Part shown: piece after piece, positions 52,269 through 64,000 of the stretch
Layout of the letters: the number at the start of each line of letters is the position of its first letter
Position numbering within the stretch: the first letter of the stretch is position 1
NCBI GenBank assembly: GCA_964007475.1
Contig: OZ023274.1
Coordinates: 102,595,372-102,659,371 of the forward strand
Length of the DNA: 64,000 nt
DNA from: Hybos culiciformis
Lineage: Eukaryota > Arthropoda > Insecta > Diptera > Hybotidae
Direction: 5' to 3'
Position numbers and translations under genes: made by a program
Notes under the pieces: generated by a model
What the model saw: the letters and a program-made list of their open reading frames with translations, nothing else
Told to the model about the DNA's origin: nothing
Database searches by the model: none

Positions 52269-54830
52269 GTTATAGGTAAATTTTTAGTCTTGTACACTCC
52301 TTACTTTCACATTTTTTTTCAATTTCAGAATGTCTAGTTTTATTTCAAATTTAATTGAGATACTTATGTTTAGCATAGTCATTAAGACAACAATTTTGAC
52401 GAAATTTTCAATTTGATAAAATACTAAGCCTTTGAGACAACAAAAAAAAACCTATTTCGGCACTTTTAACAAATATTCACGAATATATTTTGCATAAAAT
52501 TAATTTTCAAACGAAATGAAAGCTATAGAATAAATAATAATAAGCCCTCGATTTAATCATTTTCCTTACATGACACGAATAAAAAAATATTCATTCTACA
52601 TATCTTGAATAATAATAACATTGTTTAGTGGGAAATCTACATTAATTTTCAGTATTCTAATTCTATGTTGATTTTTTGAATAATATACACAAGTGAGCTT
52701 TTTCCCACATTAAATATATACAAACTTCCTTATTCTTACTGAAATTTTGTAGAATGTCATCATAATATACGAATATATAAATATATACTTACTTCTAGAT
52801 TTTAAAATAATAATTCAAAAAATATGTTTTTGATAACATTTAAAATAATCAGCGCAAATAATTAATCTTTGACTGCTAATATTTTATCTCTGTACGAACC
52901 CGATGTTTATATGCATGTAGGTATGTATATTGCGCAAAATATTGTGAAATTTACTATTCTAAAGTAATAAATACTTTCGTTAAATGGATCATCTTCAAGT
53001 CGCTAACAAAATTATTCTTCTTATGCATTTATTTGCTGTAAGTCGTCAAATAACATTTTTGCCACTTTCATTTAACCGCTTTTCTATTCACATACAAAAT
53101 ATTTCTTTGTTCGCACAACATACTAAGTACTACTCCATCAGTTTAATTTGAAATAAACATATTTTCTTATCTTTCCCATAAATACAAAAATTAAGTTAAT
53201 TTAATAAAACACAAATAATAAAATATTTTTGCACTTTACATATTATTTCACGTTAATGGAAAAATTCTATTATTGTTACAACTAAAATTAAATTCAATTT
53301 CCGCTTTTGTACATATTTCATTCATAATATTATTGTAAGTAAATTTTAATTCTATTTATCCATAATGTACCTAAGTACTTTGTTTGAACATAAATTTTCC
53401 CCTCATTTTATTGAGCAGAGCACATAATGTTATTCTTAGTTATAATTTTTTAACATTTCTTAAAGTAGTTAAATTATATTGTGACAATAAATGGTGGACA
53501 TCATCCCTTAATGACCTGTCCATGGATAAATTTCTTATTATATTTGGAAATATAAATAAGAAATTATCAAAAAAAAAACATAATATTGTTGGTACTCAGA
53601 AATTTCAACATTTTAACAGATTAATCTTATTATTATTATTATTATTTTTTGGCAGAGAGAGATACATAAATAAAAAAAAAAATAAAATAAAAACAGTAAA
53701 CAAAACAAGCTAATAAAATATCTTGGGTGATAATAAAAATAATAATAAAACAACATCGTCGTAAGCACATCATCAATTATGTGGTTTTTGTTTCATTGTT
53801 TTTAATTCACATATTTTATATATACCTACCAACAGAATCATTTGATCCTATGAAAATTTTATAATTTTCTGGAAAACTTGCTATTATTTTTTCAATTTAA
53901 TTTAATGTTGCATTTGTCCATGGTCCAAGTATATGTCTAGTGGATAAATAATAAATATAATGTTTCCTTTATGTTCCAGCTTTGACAAACGATAAGAGCT
54001 TAGCATTTTGCTTAACTATAGAACAAAATTCCACTTTTTCACTTATAATTTCGGTATTCTACATTTATAAAAAAAAACCAGCAGTTAGTGCGAGATTAAA
54101 AATTCGACAATTAACTTTAAAATATTTGTTTATATAGTGTTTTCAAAATGAATTTTTAGATTAGTTATAACATACTTGTAGCACACAAATTAATCTTATA
54201 AAATCTCTTCTTTAATATACAAAAAAGTATATTTAATTTTATATTCCAAAAATATATAATATTCAATACGAAACTGGTTTAGTTAAGTATAGATAGAAGA
54301 TGATATAGCCTTTCATTTTGACCAATTTTTTTTGTTTTTTAATATATATACTTAAGTTAACCTTCCTCTAGGGCGTACTAAAATTTTATATAAGAATATA
54401 AGTAAGCTAACTAAAATTGAACAAGAATTTAAAGAATTAATTTCCAAACAAATGTAATTCATTTTATTTTTTTATCTTATCTGGTTTATAAACCAATTTG
54501 CAAAAAAAAAAAGTTTTATTTAGGTATATATTTTGTAATAATGAGGTTAAATAAGTAAGTGGAAATTTTATTTATTTAATTTTTTATCTAAAGAAAAACT
54601 TTTAATTTATTGGCGCTGCGAGGAGTAGCCAGCAACTATTTTTGTAGGGCTTAATAGGCTCGGTATCTATTGCCTAACAAACTGTATATAAGCAAGAATG
54701 TAATATCTTTTATCCATGTACAGGACATGTATAAGATTCTTTCAAAAATAGAACCAAAACTGAGTAAAAAATTTGGCGTTAAATATTTTCAGGTAATCTT
54801 AATTGAATGTGGGAACTAATTAATTAATAA

Positions 54831-55247
54831 AATATCGGAAAAGCCAATATAAAGACATCTGTTCAGAAAAACTTCCTACGTTTTGCGTTAAGACATCTTA
54901 ACTGGCAAAATAACTTTAATCTTCCCCCTTATTCTGAAAGACTACAGCTCCTCAATTTACCAAGTCTTGAACATAGAAGATCTTATTTGTTGTTTTGTTT
55001 TGTTCACAAGGTTATTGTTGGTAGAATGACAAGTGACTGCCTAATGTCCAATCTACAATTTAATATTCCAACGAGGAATCTTAGACATACTGACACCGTA
55101 AACATAAGATTTTCAAATGGCCAAAAGAATTCACTGAATTCCTTATTCAGAATTTTTAATCGTTTTAACCATCTCCTCGACACCCACAGTTTCGAAAATC
55201 ATTCTTTTAAGGCTAAATTTTTTGCATGTTTGACAAGTTCATTGTAA
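54831..55247 (+). pseudogene. C-terminal fragment of LINE reverse transcriptase (ORF2)
   Basis: An open frame of 138 residues runs from just after a TAA to the TAA at 55245..55247, without internal stops. Diagnostic blocks in order are VQKNFLRFALRHLNW, LPPYSERLQLLNLPSLEHRR, FVHKVIVGRM, LQFNIPTRNLRHTD and SLFRIFNRF. They match the region after the RT catalytic core in Jockey/CR1-type elements (pattern QRRFLRFAL..L, YEERL.LLNL.SLE.RR, FN.PSR..R). The catalytic YADD-bearing palm is absent, so it cannot encode an active enzyme. Lack of stops suggests a fairly recent insertion. Confidence 0.88.
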
Positions 55248-55429
55248 TTTAAATACATATAACTTTTTATGTATGTTATTATTTGCAATTATTTAGACGC
55301 TTTATCCTTTTTTGATTATATTTATATAAAAATCTATTAGTTTAATAAGTTAGTAATTTATCCTATATGTATATACTACTGCTTTTACTGAATTTGTAAA
55401 TAAATAAATTCTTGCATTAAGCTTGTGTG

Positions 55430-55450
55430 AATAAATAAATAAATAAATAA
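55430..55450 (+). repeat. (AATA)n 3' tail of the LINE
   Basis: Five AATA units directly follow the retrotransposon 3' UTR and mark its 3' end. Confidence 0.85.
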
Positions 55451-58400
55451 CAAATGTATATAAAGAGTAGAGCTATAACACAGTTGTAAACATACGTTAA
55501 ATAAGTTAATTCGGTGAACTCGAAAACTACGGCGAGGATTTTGGTGTGATTGCTTTATTGGTTCAAACAATGGCCGAAAAACAAACAATCTAAATAAAAT
55601 TTCTTAACAGACCTTAAAGATATGAAATTAATAATTTGAATTTATTTTATTCTTATTAACTATATATTAAATTTATATCTGAATGTCTTTTGTGAATACA
55701 CAGAAAAATTGTCATAAGTCAAAGTACTTATATATATAACAACTTTAATACTTAATAAAAATATACTAAATATATATTTATGTTGAATGTACATAAAGTT
55801 CTTATACTTGCACTTAATACTCTTCTATATCTATACATAGTAAATTATGAAAAAAAAAATACATTTTTTCATATTTACGAGAGGATTTTTTTCCGTTAAG
55901 GTGCAGTGCCTTGACTGTAATTTTCAAAAATACTTACTTACTTATTATTATTATTTTTATTTCGTACTTTTTTTTTTTTCAATATTTTTTTAGACTTGGC
56001 AATAACTGATATTTCGTTTTTTTTTTTATTGCATATTAAAGGGAAAGTTTCTTTTATTTTTATTTATAATTTTTGTTTTTTTTTATTTCGTATTCAGTGT
56101 TGTCTTCATAAAAAAAACCATACCTACATTATATTGTGTTTATTATAAGTCTTCTTATAAGTTCAAAAAGCTTGTTTGGTTACAATACGAAAAAAATGTA
56201 TATATATAAAAATATAATTGAATTCAAAAAAAAAAAAAAAAACGAGTCAACCAAGTCTTTTGGTCGAGAATTGTTTTTATTTACATTTTTTTTTCTCTGT
56301 TCATAGAGATTGGTAAAAATATACATATATACATAAAAAAAAACTACAAAAATATCAAGGTCGGTTGGTCAATTCCTAAAAATAAACTATATATATCTGT
56401 ACCTACGTAGGTATACATTTATATAATTATATTTTATTTCAATTTACTTATATTTTAAATACAGTCAAGTATAATAATTTTCTTGTAGACAAATTTTTTT
56501 ATTAAAATAAGTACATATACTTATATATGACTGATATAATTACTAAACATTTTAAATTTATTTTTACAATGTTAAATAAAATAAAAAATCTGTAAATAAA
56601 CTATAAAGAATAATATCTATGGATTATCCGAAAACTAAGCACAGTATCCTTAAAGAATATATTAAATAATTTACAAATTGTTATAAATTCAAAAATACCA
56701 AAAATCAGATCTATTAAATAACAAAATAATAAATATACTTATGTTTAATGTTCATGTTCACGATCCGTGTATTAATCGCACTCGTATAATAACAACCAGA
56801 TTATAGTGAAGTGAGTGAGAATTTGACTATACACTGTATTGCTATATTGAATTGACATGTTATAATCTACATTGTATACTCACATATATGTAATTTAATT
56901 AATTACCTATCCAACGTAAATATTTTGTTTTATTTATCTTTTTTTTTAATTTAATCCTACATAATTAAGTAATGACTTACTTATATACATGTTGTTACGA
57001 TCATGTTGGAGTTGAAGTTAAAAAAATCATAATGTTCGTATTTTTTAAAATCATTCAAAAATGGAAATTAATTCTATCGTAATATACAACTTATTTTTAT
57101 TTTTTGGAAATATTATTCGCATCGTACAAATGTTCGAAATAAAGTTAATTTGATAGATATATACAAGAAAAACAAAATCTAACGCACTAAGCAAAAAATA
57201 ATTGATGATAAAAATCATAAAATCATAAATTATAAAAATATCATACATTGAACATATCTCTCTTAGTTCGTTACATAATATCATTACAATATAATTGTGT
57301 CTTTAGGATATTGAAAAATTACATGTACTTATTGTCAAAAATTTTATACATAATACTTGTACTAATTTTTAAATAAATTTAATCTTTAAATTTAACCTTT
57401 AAATTTTTATATATAGTCTGGTTAGGTTTTATTGACTTCGAAAGTATAAAATTATATCAAATATGGTGTGTGACAGAAGTTTGTGAATTGAAAGTGATTC
57501 AGATGCATAAACATTTATTATGCGTATGTCGATAAAGATATTTTATTATTCAAATTAAGTATATAAGTACTTTTGATTTTTATATTTATTTTTTTCTTAA
57601 AAACCGGTGTAAGATAAAAAAAAAACTTTTCTAAACTTTCTGTATTTTTCACAGTATTATAAAAAATTTAATAATTTTATAATTGTTTTCTTTGAATCGA
57701 TAAATATTTTTTAGGCAAAGATTTTCGAAACTTTGGAGTGTAACGTTTATGTCAAAATTTTTATTTATATAATTTTTTAACTTAACAGAAAAGAATGTTT
57801 AACTTTTTTGTTAATTATACGCTTTCTAGTAGTCTTGAAATCTACTTTATCTATGTTTTTGAATATATAAAATATACATAAAATGGTATACATGCATATA
57901 TATACTTCAAAACATATTGTAAAAATAATTTAAATTGCACAATCAATTAAAAACAAATTGTTGCAACATTGCAATTAAAAATTAATGTTAAATAAATTGA
58001 CATGTTGACACTGGAATATTTTAAAGAAAGTATAATATGGGTCAAATATTTTGTCAAATTTGCAAAAAATTAAAACACTCATCATAGTAAGTACAGAGCA
58101 AGAGAATATATTTTAATCGAGATAATAATATACTTAGTTCTTATATGTATATGTTTCAATTACCTTCTTTAAAAAGATGTAATGTGAGCTGCTTTTCAAT
58201 TTCTATAGTCATCAGCCTAGATTCCCAAAATTTCATATTTATATTTGTACAAAAGAAAAGATGCTAGCTTTTTTGTATTATTCGCATACGGGTATCTACA
58301 TATTTTAAATATTAAATCAAATAAGAATGTCTAAAATTCAAAATACAATACATATATCTTATTAGCATTGAATAGATACTTAATATATATATGGTCTTAT

Positions 58401-58680
58401 ATCTACCGTGAGAATATCATAAATCTATAAAAAAAGTTAACTTCCGTAAACGTAAAATCGCGTAGAATATACTCACATACATTATATATGTTGTACAATG
58501 AATGAGATACTTTACACAATTATATATATATACTTAATATATATGAAAAACTCTATATATAATTCCATATAGATACCAATTTTATTTTATAAAATAAAAA
58601 TGAAAATTAATTATTTTTTACCTGCTTTATAACCGTAACCGAAACAATAAGGTGTCAATGTTTTATATGGTTTTAAAATA

Positions 58681-58704
58681 AAATAATAATAATAATAATA
58701 ATAA
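58681..58704. repeat. (AAT)n microsatellite
   Basis: About eight AAT/ATA units, followed by AGAAGAAAAAAAA. Confidence 0.85.
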
Positions 58705-61700
58705 GAAGAAAAAAAAATGTACTTAAATATCAAAATATCAATTTAAACACGTCCAAATAAAATTTAAATAATATGACATTGTTATATTTTCTAAAATAGG
58801 ATAGACCAGCAATAAAATTAAAATAATGTTCAGTATATATGTTTGCATGCACAATTTAATAATTAAAAAAATCAGTATCCGTATGTAGATCAAACTATGT
58901 TAAAGATTTTTTTTTTTTTAAATAGTTAAAAAATAATTATACATACTTATATATTGGAGAATACAGACAGATTAACTTTTAAGGTTCAGCAAACATTGCT
59001 GCCAGCAGTTCGTCAAATAAACATTATATACTTTACATTCAGAACGTTATGTGTAAGTATTATTATTAGGAAATATTAGTCAAAGATTAGGAAAAATTAG
59101 TCAATAACACCAGAAATAATAAAAAATTGTGGTTTCTCTCGGTTCATTCTTACCGAAAAAAATTTTATCTATAAAAGTTTCACGAAAATAATAATCATAG
59201 AAAAACGATAAAATTACAAAATCTATAATGAAACCGGTTGAAACAATCTCTCTAAAGAGAACTCGAGCTTACGGAAATCTAAAAATTTAATAATTTTTCT
59301 AAAATTTCAAAATCATTAGGTATATAAAGTATAAGTATCAAGTGTAAGCAATTATAGTGAAAAAAAAAATACAAGGATAAATCTATAAAAAAAATATATA
59401 TCGTCGCTATACAGACATGTGAGAAACCCCATCAAAATAATTTTCAATATTTATTTATATTAATTTATATAGATGTGAAATTTTAGATTTTGCACATTTA
59501 TCGATGAACGATGATAATTATTATCCATAACGTGATAAATTTTTTTTTTTATTAAATATAAATTTTTTATATTTAGTTTGCTTTTGTTATTGATTTTAGT
59601 TACTTATGAAGGTAAAATTTAATCAAAATTAATTTTTTTTGTATCTTATCAATATCAAAATGCTTCAATGCAAATATTTGCAAATGTGAACTCATCTGCC
59701 AGACTTAAAAATTATTCAAAAAACAATGTTGAACTTCTCTATGAGATCCAGATAAAATTTAGTAAAAATATACCTACAGTAAAATACATAATTACAAGAA
59801 TTTAGTATAGATTGAATAGAGTCAGGAGCTTATAAAATTAATTCATCCAATTTTCTGCACAACTTAAGTGTTATTTATAACGCTTGTTAATTTAAAACGC
59901 TTGTTATACTAACTTCAAATTGAAAATTATACTACTATTATAACTTTAGATTATTCATTAATATAAAAATGATGTTATCACTTTTTTTTTTGTATTAGAC
60001 AATCTGTTGTACGTAAGTATAATAATATTTTAATTTTTTCTAATTTTTTTTACTGTATAGAAATATAATTAGAAAAAATATAAAATTGCGATAATCGCTA
60101 ACATGTGATTATTAAATATAATAATTTATTTGATTAATTCGAGGATTTTTATTTTAAATTAATATAATTAGAGCCTAAATACATAAATACAAAAATATAA
60201 CTTTCGATTGTAATGGAAATAGTAAGTACATAACTAAAATAAAACTAATCGAACTGAATTCGGTATTACTTACATAAGTATATATATTTTTTTAACTCTT
60301 ACTGATTATGTAATCTCCTAGTTATAAGTATGTATGTATGTATATACTAATATAACTATAATAAGTAAGTAATCAATACACATATAAATATTCACATTAA
60401 AAACTTTCAAATTAATGATATTTTTTACAATTTTTTTTAAAAGATTTTTTTTAATAAAGATTTGATTCATATGATTAGATCATATAAAAAAAAAATCAAT
60501 ATATAATTGAAAAAAAATAAAATAAAAAATAAAAAAAATAATTTCTATATTTTTAATATTTTTAAAATAATAAAAATTATCAACAAAATAACAATAAAAT
60601 TAAGAATTATTATTGTGTACATCCATATGCATAGTATAATAGTATGTTCTTTCTCCTTTATAAATCAAGTTTAATAATTATATTCGTCGTATACATAAAT
60701 ATTGAATTATTTTATTACAAAAATAATATAAATAAAACTTAGATCACATTATAATTTTTTAAGCGAAAATATTTTTAGAATGATAATATGATATCATTAT
60801 AGTAATCTCAACTATTATAATATGGCAGATTTTATAGTTTAATAATAAATTTTTTGATGTTAAAAATTTACCGCCAAAGAAAATTATGAATGTCTTTTGC
60901 TCTTCTATGGCTTTTTTGTTTATTAAAATCTGACTTTCAGGATATTAAGTTTAACACTATTTGTTGGAAGATTTTTCTTTTTTTTTATATTAAATTTTTT
61001 AAGGCACTACATACTGAATATTATTATGGCAATAGAGTGGAATAACATAGAATAAGGACAACATTTTATATAAATTCAACATAGTTATGATAAAGGCGTT
61101 TATTACCTTCTTATTTTTAATTATTAACATCCTTAGCAAAGACAGGTCAGTTTTATAATACAATTTTCAGGTAGGTAGATAGATATTAAAATAAAAAAAA
61201 TTTCTAAAAATTTAAATTAAATTATTTTATGCGAAAAAATACATATATGTACTCACTTTTCTTTGTTTTTTTTTTTTTTTAAATCGTTCTCAATTGATGT
61301 TTTTGTGTCTAAAAATAATCCCAACTTGTTGTATGAAAAAGAAGAAGTAAGTACTTTCACGTTTTCTTATTTTTTCTTATATTTTATTAATTTTTTTTTT
61401 TTTTTTTCTGTGAATTTTTTCTTTTCTATTATTTATTTAAAATAAACAAAGCTATTTTTTTTTTTAATAAACTAATTTTTTTGGGAAAAATTATTTAACC
61501 CCTCTATAAATATTGAACACACTTAGTTGATATAATATTGATGGGTCAGCAGGAACAAATATACGTATGATGATTTTATAAATAAATTTTCAAATTTTTT
61601 TTTTTTTTTTTAATAATTTATTAATTTTTCCTAATTTTTAAAAATTAAAAATACAAATAAATATCCACATTAATTAAAAATAGATGCAAAAAAAAAAAAA

Positions 61701-62130
61701 ACAATTAAGTTTTTTTCTCCACTTTTATACTTATATGTTTTTCATTAATAAGGTCATTAATCTTAAAAAAAAATAATAAAAATAAAATAAAAATAACATT
61801 AAAAATATACGTAGTTACAAAAATAATTAAATTTAATATTCAAATTTTTCTATTTATTTTTTTATTCTATCTAACATTTTTAAACTATGTACTTACTACT
61901 AACAACTAAAAAATCAATAACTATACTTAAAATAATATTGTTTCTCTAGTATTCAGATAAATCCATTAACCAATATTAAATTTCATTTCTAACCATATTT
62001 TTAAACGATTCGAAAATTTAATTTACAATTTCCTAAAAATATTGTAATTATATAAAATACAGCTTTTTTTAATGAAATTTAGAAAAATATTAAAAAAAAA
62101 TATTCTCAAATAGGCCTAACCAATTAATAG

Positions 62131-62250
62131 AACTTATTCCCGCCAAATGAGAAATACATGTTGGGGTTGCCTGATGTCACAATAAATGCTGTAAAATAAT
62201 GTTCCATTTAAATTCAGTAACTTCTACTTCCGGTTACCGTTAGTGACTTA
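62131..62250. promoter_or_regulatory. Candidate regulatory cluster with E2F-like and ETS-like sites
   Basis: TTCCCGCCAAA (62137..62147) is an exact match to the E2F consensus core and ACTTCCGGTT (62226..62235) is an ETS-like site; both sit in a GC-raised block. No transcription start or exon could be tied to it. Confidence 0.25.
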
Positions 62251-62976
62251 ACCAACTTATAATAATTAACCAAAATAAATAAAAATTAATTGAACTTAAA
62301 CTCAAAATGGACAATATTATTTTTATTTTGTTTTTAAAAAATTATCAAAAAAAAAAAATATTAATAATAACTTTTATTAATTATATGAAATGAAATCTTA
62401 ATTCGATATTATCGGTATGACAAACGAAATTATTGAACAGAGGGGAAAGTTAGACAGGTATATTTGTATAAATAATAATTTATTAATAATTTTAATTTTA
62501 ATTTTTTTTTTTTTTTTGTATTTTTTCAATAAAAAAATATTACTTTTATTTTTTCAAACATTTATATGAAACAAAAATAAAACAAAATACATATAGGTAT
62601 ATATAACGTAATTTTTCTTTTGTTTTGATTTTAATTTTTTTTTCTTTTTATTTAAGCCGCATTAATAAAAATTCGATCTTATTATTATAAAATTATATTT
62701 CCTTTTTTAATTTAATTTAATTTAATTTTTTTTTCTTTTTTTTTTTTCACAACACCGTTTTTATAAAAATCCAGACATTCAATGGTCTGCTTCGTTAAAT
62801 AGACTGAAACAACAAAAACCAAACAAAAAAATATAATAATAAACAAAATATGAGAAAAAGAATAAATCCAACTGCAACCGATGAGTATGTCAAACAAAAG
62901 CTGAAGCAACATTTTTTTTTTTTCAATGTATTATTTTTATATTCTGTATTTAAAAAAAAAAAAAACAATAAAATAC

Positions 62977-63059
62977 TGTACAAAATGTTGCTTTCAAAAA
63001 ATGTTCGTAAACATTTTTTGTTTATGTAAACAATTTTCGAAAAAGCAACATTTTGTACA
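62977..63059. repeat. Second short hairpin, 18-bp perfect arms
   Basis: TGTACAAAATGTTGCTTT at 62977..62994 is repeated as its exact reverse complement ending at 63059, with a spacer of about 47 nt that itself has GTAAACA/TGTTTA complementarity. A third copy of AAGCAACATTTT lies just outside at 62904..62915. The block resembles a small foldback unit. Confidence 0.8.
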
Positions 63060-63146
63060 CAATTTGTTTTACAGAAAATTAAAAGGATGAAATAGCGAAT
63101 ACTCGAAATAATCGTTAATAATAAATCTATTTGTATTATACAACTA

Positions 63147-63171
63147 CAGTGTAAGCTCTCTATAACGAAAG
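63147..63171 (+). mobile_element. Possible pogo/Tigger-type terminal repeat (one end)
   Basis: TA|CAGTGTAAGCTCTCTATAAC resembles pogo-group ends I remember (CAGT...CTCTCTATAACG) with the TA target. No matching inverted end was found in the remaining 850 bases, so this could be a solo end, an element running out of the window, or chance. Confidence 0.25.
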
Positions 63172-63951
63172 CTCTGAAAGTTCAGTTCGGGATAACCTTT
63201 AAACAATTTTATAAAGTTCATATCTTTGACCGGATGTTAGGAATCAAATTTTGATTGAACCGGTTTACGCTCAAAATCTAATCGGAAATATTGAAAAAAA
63301 AAATATTCTCTGGCAACGCTGGCAAATCTCTGTCTCTGCTGATAAAAATAATAAACGTTAAAAGAATGTCGACTTTAAATAATAATATAAAATTTAGGTA
63401 GGTACCTAGTTAGAAGAATTACATATTAAAACAAAAGAATTTTATAAATTAAAAAATTATATTATATTTGTTTACCTAAGATTTTTTAATTCAAATCAAA
63501 AGAAAACGAGAAAGAAAAAAAAAAAAATTTTTTTAGAAAAATAATGTGAGTAAAAAAATAATACCTAATAAAAAATTTTTTTTTTAAAAGTCCAAAAAAT
63601 AAAATACAAAAAATCTTGAAGAAAACTTCAAAATTTAATATAAACAAAAAAAAAAAAAAATTAGAAATCACATTTTCCTATTCAAAGTTTCAAAGGAGAT
63701 GAAATTTTTTTAATTAAAATTAATTGCCAGTGTTGTGTCGTGTTGTTATTAGAGACAGCTTAATTGTCATACGAAGGCATCTAGGTACAAGTACTTACCT
63801 ACTAATCTGAGAAATTAATTAGCCATCTCTAGTTAAATTTCAGTATTTGACTGTCAAGTTTTGTTCTTTTTTTTTTTATTAATCAAAATGAACATTTCTA
63901 ATTTTTATTTTATTTCAGAATTTAAAAAACCAAATTGTCAAGCAACAAATT

Positions 63952-63974
63952 AAAAAAAAAAAAAAAAAAAAAAA
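63952..63974 (+). repeat. 23-base poly(A) run near the window end
   Basis: Uninterrupted A23 preceded by AAGCAACAAATT. Nothing identifiable as a retrocopy lies in front of it. Confidence 0.9.
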
Positions 63975-64000
63975 CCGTAATTGTATTAAAAATTTAATTT

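Larger units (their letters stand above)
42039..54830. other. Non-coding stretch with TIR elements
   Basis: AT-rich non-coding DNA holding the elements at 44714..44974 and 47838..48273, microsatellites, and a more complex block at 42310..42420. A short GC-raised segment at 54605..54680 (GGCGCTGCGAGGAGTAGCC) just before the LINE is unexplained. No gene is seen. Confidence 0.4.
54831..55450 (+). mobile_element. 5'-truncated non-LTR retrotransposon (LINE), 3' end only
   Basis: The piece contains the C-terminal end of a LINE reverse-transcriptase ORF (54831..55247), about 180 bp of 3' UTR, and a (TAAA)n tail at 55430..55450. Extreme 5' truncation with a microsatellite tail is what target-primed reverse transcription leaves. 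I could not define a target-site duplication, and the left edge is set by where homology to the protein pattern fades (54831..54850). Clade is probably Jockey/CR1-like, judged from the protein motifs. Confidence 0.85.
55451..64000. other. Non-coding stretch to the right window edge
   Basis: AT-rich, many poly(A)/poly(T) runs. It holds the hairpin at 62977, the E2F/ETS-like cluster and a weak donor-like TAG|GTAAGTAC on the minus strand at about 63799. No coding exon was recognised. Confidence 0.4.

Noticed and set aside
53384..53713. 109-codon open frame on the + strand
   Set aside because: Starts at a non-ATG codon, composition is Lys/Asn/Ile/Leu-rich with a lysine tail from A-runs, and it has no recognisable motif or splice context.
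58624..58680. TATAAA-like motif followed by donor GCAG|GTAAAA on the minus strand
   Set aside because: The distance from TATA to donor leaves an exon of about 15-20 nt, and TATA strings are uninformative at this base composition.

Overview
This is a strongly AT-rich (estimated, not computed, at nearly four-fifths A+T) stretch of animal nuclear DNA, almost certainly from an insect. The evidence is one long coding exon for a secreted, low-complexity, insect-type protein, metazoan splice signals separated by many kilobases of non-coding DNA, a 5'-truncated non-LTR retrotransposon with a (TAAA)n tail, and several short non-autonomous DNA transposons. I saw no bacterial operons, rRNA, tRNA or CRISPR. 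The species cannot be fixed from the sequence.

The only convincing host gene lies on the minus strand at the left end. Its whole 757-residue coding sequence sits in one exon (978..3251, minus). The protein has a signal peptide, a short conserved-looking N-terminal block with a two-cysteine CPPGYR...C motif, a long Ser/Thr/Asn-rich middle with a threonine run, and a Trp-rich C-terminal patch (PFWWLPPGW...IRFWARSP). I tentatively call it a Folded gastrulation (Fog)-like secreted ligand, from memory of the family only. Upstream on the same strand, a strong splice acceptor at 3320 and small exon-like islands with good acceptors and donors at 3995..4064, 13165..13222 and 41988..42038 suggest untranslated 5' exons spread over at least 39 kb. 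If so, most of the window is intron of this gene and its promoter lies far to the right or outside the window.

Most of the rest (about 4..64 kb) is AT-rich non-coding DNA rich in poly(A)/poly(T) and short microsatellites. Within it are mobile-element remnants. These are a 208-bp hAT-type MITE with a perfect 8-bp target duplication (5057..5264), foldback/TIR elements at 24951..25211, 32910..33093 and 44714..44974, a 436-bp TIR element carrying a decayed CxxC zinc-finger-like ORF (47838..48273), the 3' end of a LINE reverse transcriptase (54831..55450), and weaker Helitron-like and pogo-like ends. A 67-nt almost perfect hairpin (15291..15357), a second one (62977..63059), and a few GC-rich dots in the AT background (7895..7916, 35549..35572, 62137..62235) are the most interesting structures left unexplained. 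Other short open frames (60-109 codons) in the window look like chance AT-rich frames and are not annotated.
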